A stretch of DNA of 64,000 bases from Oscillibacter sp. (GTDB lineage Bacteria > Bacillota > Clostridia > Oscillospirales > Oscillospiraceae). This document shows, piece after piece, positions 51,832 through 60,617 of the stretch; position 1 is the stretch's first letter, and each line of letters begins with the position of its first letter. The notes beneath the pieces are model-generated. The model saw nothing but the letters and a program-made list of their open reading frames with translations, made no database searches and was not told the origin of the DNA. Location: the NCBI GenBank assembly GCA_017937405.1, contig JAGBDS010000042.1, positions 25,252 through 89,251 of the forward strand, written 5' to 3'. Made by a program: the position numbers and the translations under genes.

Positions 51832-52221
51832 ATGAATGCGCAGAAAGAGCGAAACATCCTGCGTGGTGACATTTACTATGCGAATCTCATGCCTGTGGTT
51901 GGCTCTGAGCAGGGCGGCACCCGGCCTGTGCTGATCGTACAAAATAATGTGGGGAACCGTCATAGTCCCACTGTGATCGTCGCGCCCATCACGGGATACC
52001 ACAAAAGAAAGCGACAGCCTACCCATGTCTGCCTTGGCGCATCATCCTGCGGGCTGTTCAAGGGATCGACTGTTCTGTTAGAACAGCTTCGTACATTGGA
52101 CAAGTCCAGGCTACGTGAATATATGGGAAGCATCGGCGCAGACAAAATGAAAGAGGTGGACAGAGCTCTTGACATTAGCATCGGTCTCGGTCGAGCAGGC
52201 GATATTGTAAAAAAGTCTTAG
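51832..52221 (+). CDS. mazF: MazF/PemK-like endoribonuclease toxin
   Basis: A 129-residue protein with AAGGAGG upstream. It matches the MazF/PemK family: RGDIYYANLMPVVGSEQGGT with the conserved Gly/Thr/Arg site, VLIVQNNVGN, TVIVAPITG, then LLEQLRTLDKSRL. The usual length is about 110-120. These toxins cut mRNA at short motifs. No MazE-type antitoxin precedes it. A 49-residue ORF follows and could be its partner. In ICEs such genes may stabilise the element. Confidence 0.9.
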   Translation: MNAQKERNILRGDIYYANLMPVVGSEQGGTRPVLIVQNNVGNRHSPTVIVAPITGYHKRKRQPTHVCLGASSCGLFKGSTVLLEQLRTLDKSRLREYMGSIGADKMKEVDRALDISIGLGRAGDIVKKS

Positions 52222-52243
52222 ATACATAGGAGGAGAAACAGGT

Positions 52244-52393
52244 ATGAATGAGCCCATCGTGAACATTGACTTTTGCGGCATAAAAAAACTGCTTCTCCTG
52301 CTGGAACGCAATGGTTTTTCGCAGGCTGAACTGCAAAAAATCGCCGCACGAATATCCGCACTGAACGGTGCGGATATCATTCTTTTTCGTTGA
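52244..52393 (+). CDS. 49-residue protein after mazF
   Basis: ATG 52244 has AGGAGGAG upstream and begins 22 bases after the mazF stop. The protein (MNEPIVNIDFCGIKKLLLLL, then FSQAELQKIAARISALNGAD) has a short helical body. It is co-transcribed with mazF and precedes the recombinase operon. It could be an antitoxin or a recombinase helper. I do not recognise a family. Confidence 0.7.
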   Translation: MNEPIVNIDFCGIKKLLLLLERNGFSQAELQKIAARISALNGADIILFR

Positions 52394-52466
52394 TATTTCT
52401 TTGCATTTCTGATAGCTATTGCGCAGGAGATGTGGTATTGTGTGTTGCTAATAGGAGGTGAAAGCT

Positions 52467-54071
52467 ATGAGCGAGAAGCGGTTGACCGATGGAAGCCTTG
52501 CACTGAACGAGAAGAAAGTCATCGTCATCGAAAAAGCAGAAAGGCCGGAAAGCCAGAAGCTCCGCGTGGCTGCATACGCCCGTGTAAGCTCAGACTCCAC
52601 CGATCAGCTAAACTCCTTCATGGCCCAGACCAACTATTACTCCACTCTGATCTCCAGCAATGAGAATTGGACAATGGCCGATATATATGCCGATGAGGGC
52701 ATTACAGGCACATCCGCTCAGAAACGGCCAGACTTCCAGCGTCTGTTATCAGACTGCCGAAAAGGACGGGTGGACAAAATCCTCGTCAAATCCATCTCCC
52801 GCTTCGCACGAAATACCACAGAGTGTCTGGAAACCATTCGTGAATTGAAATCAATCGGCGTTGGTGTCTGCTTCGAGGAACAGGGTATTGACACCTCTGA
52901 TATGAGCGGAGAGCTGTTGACAGCAGTGTTCGCCGCCATCGCACAGAAAGAGAGCGAAAGCATCTCGGGCAATATGCGCTGGAGTTATCAGCAGCGCATG
53001 AAAAGCGGAACATATCTGCCTTCCTCTGTGCCCTACGGCTATGTTATTCAGAACAAAAAAATTCAGATTGATGAGAAATGCGCCGACATTGTTCGGCGCA
53101 TTTTCCATGACTACCTTGACGGATTGAACATGGACGAAATTGCGGCAAAGCTCAATCAGGAAAAGGTAACTGCCCCGATTGGTAAGGAAGGACTTAAATG
53201 GAGAGAATGCACGATATCGTACATTTTATCCAACGAAAGATACATTGGTGACTCTCTGTGGCAAAAAACGTACACTTCCAGCACCCTGCCGTTTCAGAGA
53301 GCCAAAAACCGTGGCGAATGTGAGAAATACTATGTTGAGGGAACTCACGAACCTATCATTGAGAAAGAGCTGTTCTTTGCGGTTCAAGAACTGAAGCAAA
53401 GAAGATATGCCGGCCCCCGGAAAGGAAATGTAGCTGCTGTATCCAGTCCCTTTCAGAAAAGAATCTACTGCGGGGAATGCGGAAGTGTCTTTAAGAAAAA
53501 GATTTGCCGCGGGAAAACCTACTGGATTTGCCGTAGCCATTTCAAGGACAAGGATAGCTGTCCTGTAGTACAGATCCCAGAAGAAGAAATCCAATCTGCG
53601 TTCCTGCGGCTCTATCACAAGCTCAAGATCCATGGTTCTCCCATTCTCACTCAGATGGTCTCATATCTCCAGCAAATTAGAGAAAAGCGTATGCTCTGGA
53701 GGATGGACATCATTGAATTAAACAAGAGAATATCAGATATCTCCGATCAGAATCGAATGTTGGCTGACATGAACAAGCTCGGCCTTGTCGATTCTGATAT
53801 TTTTATATCTCAAAGCAACGAACTGAACCGTCAACTCCAGGCAGCCAAGCAGGAAAAGGAACGGTTGGTTGGTGGGCGGGATGACGATACCATTCTCAAA
53901 ACGAAGGAACTGATGGAAACGCTGGAGCTCATGCCTGCATATCTCGCAGCATTTGACGGAGAAATCTTCGACGAACTGGTTGAAAAAGTTACCGCCAACA
54001 GTAATGCCCTATGTTTCCGGTTAAAAAATGGACTCGAATTGACAGAACACATTAAAAGGACGGTGAGGTAA
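52467..54071 (+). CDS. Large serine recombinase 1
   Basis: ATG 52467 lies 8 bases after AGGAGG (an in-frame GTG at 52458 is less likely). The 534-residue product has an N-terminal resolvase domain with catalytic Ser41 (AAYARVSSDS) and the Arg motif SRFARNT. A recombinase domain follows (LSNERYIGDSLWQKTY). A zinc ribbon reads CGECGSVFKKKIC and then CRSH, followed by a coiled-coil. It is the first of three overlapping recombinase genes and presumably integrates and excises the element. Confidence 0.95.
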   Translation: MSEKRLTDGSLALNEKKVIVIEKAERPESQKLRVAAYARVSSDSTDQLNSFMAQTNYYSTLISSNENWTMADIYADEGITGTSAQKRPDFQRLLSDCRKGRVDKILVKSISRFARNTTECLETIRELKSIGVGVCFEEQGIDTSDMSGELLTAVFAAIAQKESESISGNMRWSYQQRMKSGTYLPSSVPYGYVIQNKKIQIDEKCADIVRRIFHDYLDGLNMDEIAAKLNQEKVTAPIGKEGLKWRECTISYILSNERYIGDSLWQKTYTSSTLPFQRAKNRGECEKYYVEGTHEPIIEKELFFAVQELKQRRYAGPRKGNVAAVSSPFQKRIYCGECGSVFKKKICRGKTYWICRSHFKDKDSCPVVQIPEEEIQSAFLRLYHKLKIHGSPILTQMVSYLQQIREKRMLWRMDIIELNKRISDISDQNRMLADMNKLGLVDSDIFISQSNELNRQLQAAKQEKERLVGGRDDDTILKTKELMETLELMPAYLAAFDGEIFDELVEKVTANSNALCFRLKNGLELTEHIKRTVR

Positions 54072-54910
54072 TGGCATCAAACCGAAAACTACCCTTTGGG
54101 TATGAAATACGGATGGGGCAAGTTTGTGTACAGGAGCAGGAAGCGAAGATCGTCAGAGCGATTTTCAAAGCCTACGCAGAAGGAGCCTCCTACCGACAGC
54201 TCACAGATTGGCTGAATACACAGCCAATTTCTTACCATGAGACTGATAAGCCATGGAACAAAAACATGATTGCCCGAATTCTTAGCTGCAGCGTTTATGC
54301 GGGCGGTCAAGACTATCCCTCACTTATTACAGAGGAGGAACAGATGCGGGCTTTCACCGCAAAGCCGACTATGGGAAAAACTGAGGTGGATGGGCATCTC
54401 GATAAAGCTCTGAGGGCTCTCGCACGATGTGATGTGTGCGGTGACAGGTTAGAATACCGCCAAAACTACGCTGGCTGGGCCAGATGGATATGTCCATCGT
54501 GTGGAATGCTGTCACCGCAAATCAGCATGGAGAGTGTCAAAAAAGATGTCAGAAGCATTTTGGAGTACATCTTCATCCACGCAGACTCCGTTCAACCTCC
54601 ACAGTGCCTGCATTATCAGGCCACACAGCAGGAGGATGCATTCATCAGGATGATAAATACTGCGGGGTTTGATGAGGTAACCGCTAAGGAAATGGTCATG
54701 GATATCATTGCCGGACGATTTGAAGCGCTTGGCTCAGAGGACTATGAAACCGAGCGTATCAGAAACATCCTGACATCTTTGGAGTCAACAAGCAAAACGG
54801 GCGCCAGTCTCCTCGAACAGATATCAACCGCCGTCCTAATCCACCCAAATGGTTCAATCAGCCTAAAGCTGAGGAATAAACAAATTATAGAAAGGAGTCA
54901 AGTCTCATGA
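54071..54910 (+). CDS. Recombinase-like protein lacking the catalytic domain
   Basis: A 279-residue protein whose ATG overlaps the previous stop (TAATG). It contains a recombinase domain (PFGYEIRMGQVCVQEQEAKI, then YRQLTDWLNT) and a zinc ribbon (CDVCGDRLEY and CPSCGM) of the large serine recombinases. It has no N-terminal resolvase domain and no catalytic Ser. The C-terminal part is helical. It overlaps the next gene by 4 bases. It probably acts as a partner or directionality-type helper of the two catalytic recombinases. Confidence 0.85.
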   Translation: MASNRKLPFGYEIRMGQVCVQEQEAKIVRAIFKAYAEGASYRQLTDWLNTQPISYHETDKPWNKNMIARILSCSVYAGGQDYPSLITEEEQMRAFTAKPTMGKTEVDGHLDKALRALARCDVCGDRLEYRQNYAGWARWICPSCGMLSPQISMESVKKDVRSILEYIFIHADSVQPPQCLHYQATQQEDAFIRMINTAGFDEVTAKEMVMDIIAGRFEALGSEDYETERIRNILTSLESTSKTGASLLEQISTAVLIHPNGSISLKLRNKQIIERSQVS

Positions 54911-56538
54911 CAGGAACGTCACCGAAAATCATAACTATTCCCGCCAATCCGGAACTTGCAAAGGAACGATCCATCCAGAAACAGCTTCGTGTCGCTGCCT
55001 ACTGCCGAGTGTCCACTGATGATGAGGAACAGCTCACCAGCTATGAGGCCCAGCAACATTACTACACCGATAAAATCATGACGAATCCCAACTGGACTAT
55101 GGCAGGAATCTTTGCCGATGAGGGTATCACTGGCACGTCTGCAACCAAACGGCCTGAGTTTCTCAAGATGATTCGCAAGTGCCGCCAGAAAAAGATTGAC
55201 CTCGTACTGGTCAAATCCATCTCCCGCTTCGCAAGAAACACTGTGGACTGCTTAAATTACATACGCACCCTGCGGGAACTGGGCATCGCCGTCATCTTCG
55301 AAAAGGAAAATATCAACACGCTTGAATCCGACAGTGAAATGCTTATCACCATGATGGGCGCGTTCGCCCAGGCGGAAAGTGAATCCATCAGCCAAAATGT
55401 TCGCTGGGGCAAGAGACAAGCTATGCGTGAGGGCAAAACCACCATCCAATACAAACATCTTTATGCTTATGAACGTGGTGAGGACGGCACCCCCAAAATA
55501 ATCCCAGAGCAGGCGGAGGTGGTCAGAAGAATATATGATAGCTTCCTGGCTGGATATAGCATGCGTATGATCAAGGAATCACTGGAACAGGATGGCGTTC
55601 AAACCGTTAAAGGCAATACGGACTGGTCAATCTCCGCAATCCGTAACATCCTGAAAAACGAGAAATACTGCGGAGATGTTCTGCAGCAGAAAACTTATAC
55701 CAGCGACTGCATCAGCAGAAAGCAGATCCGAAACACCGGCCAGCTTCCCATGTACCTTGTCCAAAACCATCATGAGGGGATCGTAAGCCGTGACACCTAT
55801 AATGCGGTACAAGCCGAAATGGCCCGCCGAAATGCTGGCCGAGCTCCCAGCCAGAATAAGGCGCCTACCGGAAAATCCTGCTATAGTGCTAAGTACGCCC
55901 TAACTGAGCGTCTGGTCTGCGGGGAGTGCGGCACACTATACCGCCGATGCGCATGGACAAAGCGAGGCAAGAAACGGATCGTGTGGCGGTGTGCAAGCCG
56001 TGTGGATTACGGAACCAGATACTGCAAGGATTCCCCTACGCTGGATGAGACGCCTCTGCAAGCTGCGATCCTCGCCGCAATCAACGCGGCTATGAGCAAA
56101 AAATCAGTTCTTGTGGCTCAAATTACTGAGGCAATGAGAATGGAACTGACGCAAGGTGAAGCAGGGGCCATGAGCGTATTAGATATTGATAAACAAATCG
56201 CCGAACTGGATCAGGAATTTCGGGGTCTGTTCATCAAGTCGCGTACAGACGGTGGTTACTTGAAATACGCTGATGAATTCAAGCGTATTACAGAAGATAT
56301 AGCAGCCCTTAAAGAACGGCGAAACACTCTGCTTGCGCAGGAGCAGGCTGACTCAGCGGCCAATAAGCGAATCAGCGATGCTGTCCAAATTTTGAATTCT
56401 GGTTCCGCTGACATTACCGAATGGGATGAGCGTATGATCCGCCAACTGGTGGATACTGTAAAAGTTTTATCTGCCGATAAGATTCTGGTCTACCTGCGGG
56501 GCGGTAGAGAAGTCGAACAAACAATAGAAAAGGGGTGA
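54907..56538 (+). CDS. Large serine recombinase 2
   Basis: A 543-residue protein starting at an ATGA overlap. The resolvase domain has catalytic Ser36 (AAYCRVSTDD) and SRFARNT. The recombinase domain follows (YIRTLRELGIAVIFE, ILKNEKYCGDVLQQKTYTSD). A zinc ribbon reads CGECGTLYRRC, then CASRVDYGTRYC. Then there is a coiled-coil (LDQEFRGLFIKSRTDGGY). The two catalytic recombinases are only partly alike, as in the CcrA/CcrB pair. Confidence 0.95.
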   Translation: MTGTSPKIITIPANPELAKERSIQKQLRVAAYCRVSTDDEEQLTSYEAQQHYYTDKIMTNPNWTMAGIFADEGITGTSATKRPEFLKMIRKCRQKKIDLVLVKSISRFARNTVDCLNYIRTLRELGIAVIFEKENINTLESDSEMLITMMGAFAQAESESISQNVRWGKRQAMREGKTTIQYKHLYAYERGEDGTPKIIPEQAEVVRRIYDSFLAGYSMRMIKESLEQDGVQTVKGNTDWSISAIRNILKNEKYCGDVLQQKTYTSDCISRKQIRNTGQLPMYLVQNHHEGIVSRDTYNAVQAEMARRNAGRAPSQNKAPTGKSCYSAKYALTERLVCGECGTLYRRCAWTKRGKKRIVWRCASRVDYGTRYCKDSPTLDETPLQAAILAAINAAMSKKSVLVAQITEAMRMELTQGEAGAMSVLDIDKQIAELDQEFRGLFIKSRTDGGYLKYADEFKRITEDIAALKERRNTLLAQEQADSAANKRISDAVQILNSGSADITEWDERMIRQLVDTVKVLSADKILVYLRGGREVEQTIEKG

Positions 56539-56543
56539 TACCA

Positions 56544-57287
56544 ATGGTGTTTATCACTGGCGACTGCCATGGCAACTTTCAGAGGTTTGGACGAAAATAT
56601 TTCCCTGAGCAAAGTACCCTGGGGCGTAATGATTACACCATCATCTGCGGCGATTTTGGCGGCATCTGGAATGGGGCGGCAGAGGAACGCTATTGGCTGG
56701 ATTGGCTGGAGGACAAGCCGTGGACTACCTTGTGGATAGATGGGAATCATGAGAACTATTCCATGCTCAAAGAACTGCCTGTTGAGCAGTGGCACGGCGG
56801 AAAAGTGCAGAGGATACGCCCGCATATCCTGCATCTCATGAGGGGTCAACTCTACGAAATTAATGGTAGCACTTTCTTCACAATGGGCGGAGCCTCTTCC
56901 CATGATATAGAGGACGGCATCCTTGACCCAAATGCTCCGGACTTTCAGGTACAGTATACACAGTTGAAGCGGTCAGGACGGCACAGATTCCGTGTGCTTG
57001 GGCGCTCTTGGTGGCCAGAGGAACTGCCATCAGACGAAGAATACCTTGACGCTCTGGAAACACTGGAACAGGCAAGATGGAAAGTGGACTATGTCATTAC
57101 ACACTGCGCACCCACCAGCATTGCCCTTTCTATGAGTCGTCACAATGAAGCAGACCATCTCAGCGATTTCCTGGATATGGTCAATAGTCGGCTCGATTTT
57201 CAATACTGGTTCTTTGGACACTTCCATGATAACCGGGCGATTGATAATAAGCACATCCTGCTCTGGGAACAAATCATAGAGCTTTAG
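56544..57287 (+). CDS. Calcineurin-like metallophosphoesterase
   Basis: ATG 56544 with AAAAGGGG upstream is preferred over the GTG at 56535 that overlaps the recombinase stop. The 247-residue product shows all metal-binding motifs of the family: GDCHGN, GDFGG, GNHEN, THCAP and GHFHDN. It is likely an active phosphatase or nuclease of unknown substrate. It is transcribed with the recombinase operon and followed by a very long hairpin. Confidence 0.9.
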   Translation: MVFITGDCHGNFQRFGRKYFPEQSTLGRNDYTIICGDFGGIWNGAAEERYWLDWLEDKPWTTLWIDGNHENYSMLKELPVEQWHGGKVQRIRPHILHLMRGQLYEINGSTFFTMGGASSHDIEDGILDPNAPDFQVQYTQLKRSGRHRFRVLGRSWWPEELPSDEEYLDALETLEQARWKVDYVITHCAPTSIALSMSRHNEADHLSDFLDMVNSRLDFQYWFFGHFHDNRAIDNKHILLWEQIIEL

Positions 57288-57294
57288 TAAACGT

Positions 57295-57342
57295 ACACAG
57301 CAAAGCCGCCGTATGAAATCACATACGGCGGCTTTGCTGTGT
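57295..57342. terminator. Perfect 21-bp hairpin
   Basis: Arms at 57295-57315 and 57322-57342 pair perfectly with a 6-nt loop; the core is AAAGCCGCCGTATG. It is exceptionally long and has no T-run after it, only GCAGTTATTC. It ends the recombinase operon, or serves as a structural or recombination site. Confidence 0.65.
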
Positions 57343-57372
57343 GCAGTTATTCTATCGAAAGGACGAAATACT

Positions 57373-58155
57373 ATGGCGCAGCCACTTGCATACCGCGTTG
57401 TTGTTACTACGAGCCGGGGACTAAACATCATGCTGACAAATAAGCGTGAGGCGCAGCTCCGCACATATTCCAATTTTGTTAAGCAAGAGGAAGCCAGGAG
57501 TTTTGCAGACACTCTGGAAAAATGCCTGTCGGACGCAAATTACTCTGACTTCGAAAGATGTCCGATTTGCGGAGAGGCTTTTACCCGGCAGAACAGGCTC
57601 TGCCGTTTGAAAGACCGCCGTATTGTCCACAGGAAGTGTTTCCAGAGAGTAGCTCGTCAGGGTGAGATTTCGTATGATAGCTGTAAGGAATACTTCTTTG
57701 ACTACTTTCCAAAAGACACTCCAGAGTTTGACTTTTCAAGTCTCACCTATAAAGAACGCACAAACGAGTTTCGATACGCCATCCAGATCGTGTCCAAACC
57801 AGTCATTCATCTATATCTTATTGCACCCGGAGAATATATCAAGCGGCACGTCTGTTTTACCTATGAGGAGTGTATCGGCCTGATCACGGAGATCCGCTGC
57901 AGGCTGGAAGAGCTCCGCAATGCGGCAATAGGGCATTGTGCTCATTGCTCTGCCGTGGTCTATGATGACAAAACATACTATGTAATGTCCTCCGGCGAGC
58001 TGATACATGGAACTTGTATGGAGAAATTCATCCAAAGTTTTTCTTCCAATAAAGTAAAGTTTCCAGCTCATCGATCCTATCCCCACGATACCTTTGGACA
58101 CCGAAGACTTTTTGGCGAATCCTTTGACCCTGACCCGTTCCCGCAGGACTCCTAA
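57373..58155 (+). CDS. Protein with two treble-clef-type zinc sites
   Basis: ATG 57373 with GAAAGGACG upstream gives 260 residues. Two related metal sites are visible: CPICGEAF with VHRKC (about 60-85), and CAHCSAVV with IHGTC (about 198-220), each C-x2-C ... H-x2-C. The remainder is mixed alpha/beta (VIHLYLIAPGEYIKRHVCFT). The family is not recognised. It is possibly a nucleic-acid or protein-binding factor carried by the element. Confidence 0.7.
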   Translation: MAQPLAYRVVVTTSRGLNIMLTNKREAQLRTYSNFVKQEEARSFADTLEKCLSDANYSDFERCPICGEAFTRQNRLCRLKDRRIVHRKCFQRVARQGEISYDSCKEYFFDYFPKDTPEFDFSSLTYKERTNEFRYAIQIVSKPVIHLYLIAPGEYIKRHVCFTYEECIGLITEIRCRLEELRNAAIGHCAHCSAVVYDDKTYYVMSSGELIHGTCMEKFIQSFSSNKVKFPAHRSYPHDTFGHRRLFGESFDPDPFPQDS

Positions 58156-58202
58156 ATGACCATATAAAAACTTGGTGCTTTGTGCCGGAAAGGAGAAAAC
58201 CA

Positions 58203-59116
58203 TGAATGTTCGAAAGCCAATCGATTATAGCGAAATGTACGCAGAACTGGACAGGCTGATGGCGGCTGAGTTGTCCCAGATGGAACTGTATTGCGCAATT
58301 GGGAAACTGGTTAGCAGCAGACCCGAAAAAGGCGCGGCTGTCGCAGCATCCGAATATCTGCAAGAGGTATATCCGAATGCCGTGGGTATCTCCCCGCGTA
58401 ATTTACGCCGTATGCGGGAATTCTACAACGCCTATCAAGATGTGCCTGACCTGCTGGCTCTGGCCGTGACACTTGGCTGGACGCAGAATGTGGTGATTAT
58501 GGAGGCCGGGCTTTCTATGGAGGAACAGGCATGGTATATGCGCGCGGCTTGCCACTATGGTTGGTCTAAGTTGGAATTGATGCGGCAAATCAACGCATGC
58601 GCACATCTGGAAATCTTCCTCGACTGTCAGGAATTAGTATGCTATAATGAATCCATCAAGGCGGCACAGGAGAACGGACATGATGAGGATACTTTTCGTG
58701 TGTCATGGGAATATTTGCAGAAGCCCCATGGCCGAGTTTGTTATGAAGGATCTGGTGCGGAAAGCGGGCCTGGAAAAGGACTTCCTGATCGAGTCCGCTG
58801 CGACCAGCACCGAGGAGATCGGCAACCCGGTCTATCCTCCGGCGAGGCGCAAGCTGGCCGAGCATGGAATCAACTGCACCGGGAAAACTGCACGACAGCT
58901 TCAGAACGACGATTACGAGGAATACGATCTGTTGATTGGCATGGATCAGACAAACCTCCGCAATATGTATCGCATCTGCGGCGGGGACTTCGAGGGCAAG
59001 ATGCACCTCCTGATGGAGTATACCGACCACCCCGGCGATGTTGCCGACCCGTGGTACACCGACGATTTCGATGCGACCTGGCGGGATGTGGAGGAAGGTT
59101 GTCAGAGGTTGCTTAA
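58203..59116 (+). pseudogene. Truncated DUF1016-type gene
   Basis: ATG 58203 follows GGAAAGGAG. Residues 1-140 match the N-terminal domain of DUF1016 (YhcG-like) proteins: YAELDRLMAAELSQMELYCA, SPRNLRRMREFYNAYQDVPD and MRAACHYGWSKLELM. After HLEIFLD (about 58630) the natural sequence stops, and the frame runs to 59116 as the shifted reading of the tyrosine phosphatase gene. The C-terminal nuclease-like part typical of DUF1016 proteins is missing. I judge it broken at about 58630-58660, possibly by insertion or recombination. Confidence 0.7.
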
Positions 59117-59171
59117 TTGTCTGAGGAAGGAAAGAATTGTACTTCCACATGAGTCAAAACGATATGATTAA
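58680..59171 (+). CDS. Low-molecular-weight protein tyrosine phosphatase
   Basis: ATG 58680 with CAGGAG upstream gives 163 residues. It has the P-loop CHGNICRSPMAE of the LMW-PTP family at residues 9-20 and the catalytic acid in the DPWYTDDF segment. A TATAAT box at 58643-58648 may be its own promoter. Such phosphatases often belong to the chromosome; its base composition is like the chromosomal flank. It could lie at the right boundary of the element. Confidence 0.93.
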   Translation: MMRILFVCHGNICRSPMAEFVMKDLVRKAGLEKDFLIESAATSTEEIGNPVYPPARRKLAEHGINCTGKTARQLQNDDYEEYDLLIGMDQTNLRNMYRICGGDFEGKMHLLMEYTDHPGDVADPWYTDDFDATWRDVEEGCQRLLNCLRKERIVLPHESKRYD

Positions 59172-59236
59172 ACTTTTCGAAGATTAGCGTATCCGTACAG
59201 CGTGGGACGAAGAACGTGAGGAAGGTTGATATAAGC

Positions 59237-60235
59237 ATGGTTGTCGCTTTTTTGGACTTGCTTGGTTTCTCAAGTTTAATAAAACGAGATAGTGTTGCCG
59301 CAAGAGATCAGCTGGATATGTTCCATAATATACTCAGGACTCGTTTCTTTGATGAGAAAACACACCCAATTGAAGAACATAGTGACGAACATGGACTGCG
59401 GCAGTTTGCAGAAAACAATGCCGTGACATCGTTTAGTCATTTAATTAGTTTTAGTGACTCATTGGTTATTGGTTCTGAGCAGCCTGATTTATTTGTCCGC
59501 CAGATTAGTAATTTCGTGTATACCGCATTTATGTCTTGTGCAGAGGATTTTAATGAGCCGATCATCAATATGGATACATTGAAAAGCAAGTCGCGAATGA
59601 CGGTGGCTTTAAATAATGAGTACGAAGCAACTTATATCCAGCATGGTACTGCGCCATTGCTTTTTCGAGGTGGTATTACCGCGGGCACTGAGGTTTTCTT
59701 TAATCGGGAAGGTCGCATTTGGAATGGCGAGTTAAGCTATCAGGCCGTGAATGTAAGTGGATTGGATTATATCCGGGCATATAAGTTAGAGGCGACAGGT
59801 GCCGGTCCAAGGCTTTTTTGCGATAAAAAATTCCTTAATGAATTAACAGATGATACCAAAAAAGCTGTGCGTTATGTAAAAGATGATATATACGAAATTG
59901 TCTGGACATACTTCGGATGTGAAGCTGGTTCCAAGTCCTCGAATCCTGTGGAGAATGCAATGAATCAAATTAATCGGAGAATTTTGCCCCCAGCTTTACA
60001 CTTATATGATTATTATAGTAAAGCAGATAACGAATCTGGACAATCCTCCGATAGGGTTAAAGCACATTACCAAGCTTTTGTGGAATTAATTTGCTGCGGA
60101 ATATATAAATACATTCATGATAATGGGTGTGAAAAAAATTGTGTTCTGACAGCCATTAATAAGCACCTGGAACAACATCACTTTGGTTGGATTGTTTCAG
60201 ACCGAGAATTAGATAAATTTTGTATTAAATTCTGA
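59237..60235 (+). CDS. Putative class III cyclase-fold protein
   Basis: ATG 59237 after GAGGAAGG is preferred to GTG 59216; the product is 332 residues. The start VVAFLDLLGFSSLI, the middle SHLISFSDSLVIGS and LLFRGGITAGTEVFF with a later YQAVNVSGLDYIRA resemble the nucleotidyl-cyclase fold seen in uncharacterised bacterial proteins. Full cyclase metal residues cannot be confirmed. The gene is clearly AT-richer than its neighbours, which suggests separate acquisition. Its function is unknown; a defence-type signalling role is possible. Confidence 0.55.
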   Translation: MVVAFLDLLGFSSLIKRDSVAARDQLDMFHNILRTRFFDEKTHPIEEHSDEHGLRQFAENNAVTSFSHLISFSDSLVIGSEQPDLFVRQISNFVYTAFMSCAEDFNEPIINMDTLKSKSRMTVALNNEYEATYIQHGTAPLLFRGGITAGTEVFFNREGRIWNGELSYQAVNVSGLDYIRAYKLEATGAGPRLFCDKKFLNELTDDTKKAVRYVKDDIYEIVWTYFGCEAGSKSSNPVENAMNQINRRILPPALHLYDYYSKADNESGQSSDRVKAHYQAFVELICCGIYKYIHDNGCEKNCVLTAINKHLEQHHFGWIVSDRELDKFCIKF

Positions 60236-60245
60236 ATCTTCCGCA

Positions 60246-60617
60246 CCTCGAAAGTGTTCACGCTTTCCACGTCGGAGCAAGCTACATATCGCTTGCTCCG
60301 ACTTTTTTCAAAAGTCAGAGCGCACTCATTCCGCTGCTCCTCCTTTCCAAATCACAACCGCTTCGCTGGGTTGTGATTTGGTTTTGGGTGCAAGCCGGAA
60401 ATTGGTGCCTCGAAAGTGTTCATGCTTTCCAGCTCTGAAAAAGCCCTGAGGCGGTGAAAAGGCCTCAGGGCCTTTTCATACGCCGAACGTGCTTTTTCTT
60501 CGCTTCCGAACCGGATTCGCTTCGCTGGATTCCGGTTCGGATTGAGAAACGAAAATATCCGGAATGAAGCCACCTGACAAAAGAAGGAGACAGGCTGTGC
60601 CTGTCTCCTTCTTTTTT
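60246..60617. repeat. Cluster of intergenic palindromic elements
   Basis: Two copies of CCTCGAAAGTGTTCA(C/T)GCTTTCCA (60246-60269 and 60408-60431) each precede a hairpin (60271-60302 with a T-run; 60444-60472). Two more palindromes share the loop GCTTCGCT: 60347-60381 (13-bp arms CCAAATCACAACC) and 60506-60540 (arms CCGAACCGGA). A terminator at 60581-60617 closes the cluster. No gene is supported here. Confidence 0.75.
60581..60617. terminator. Terminator between the right-flank genes
   Basis: A 15-bp stem AAGAAGGAGACAGGC/GCCTGTCTCCTTCTT with a 3-nt loop followed by TTTTTG. It lies downstream of the minus-strand SBP gene and the plus-strand gene before it. Confidence 0.88.

Larger units (their letters stand above)
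1620..59200. mobile_element. Integrative and conjugative element or remnant, ends uncertain
   Basis: The region between the tRNA-Leu terminator and the right chromosomal genes carries a relaxase, a MobC-like protein, a VirD4 coupling protein, a candidate oriT, an NlpC/P60 hydrolase, DUF3852, ArdA-like proteins and a serine-recombinase operon near the right end. This is the usual gene set of clostridial ICEs. Serine recombinases leave only short core repeats, and I could not identify attL or attR by eye, so both ends are approximate: the left between 1620 and 1880, the right between 56540 and 60240. VirB4, VirB6 and PrgI genes are not present, so the element is probably not self-transferable as it stands. 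Confidence 0.75.
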
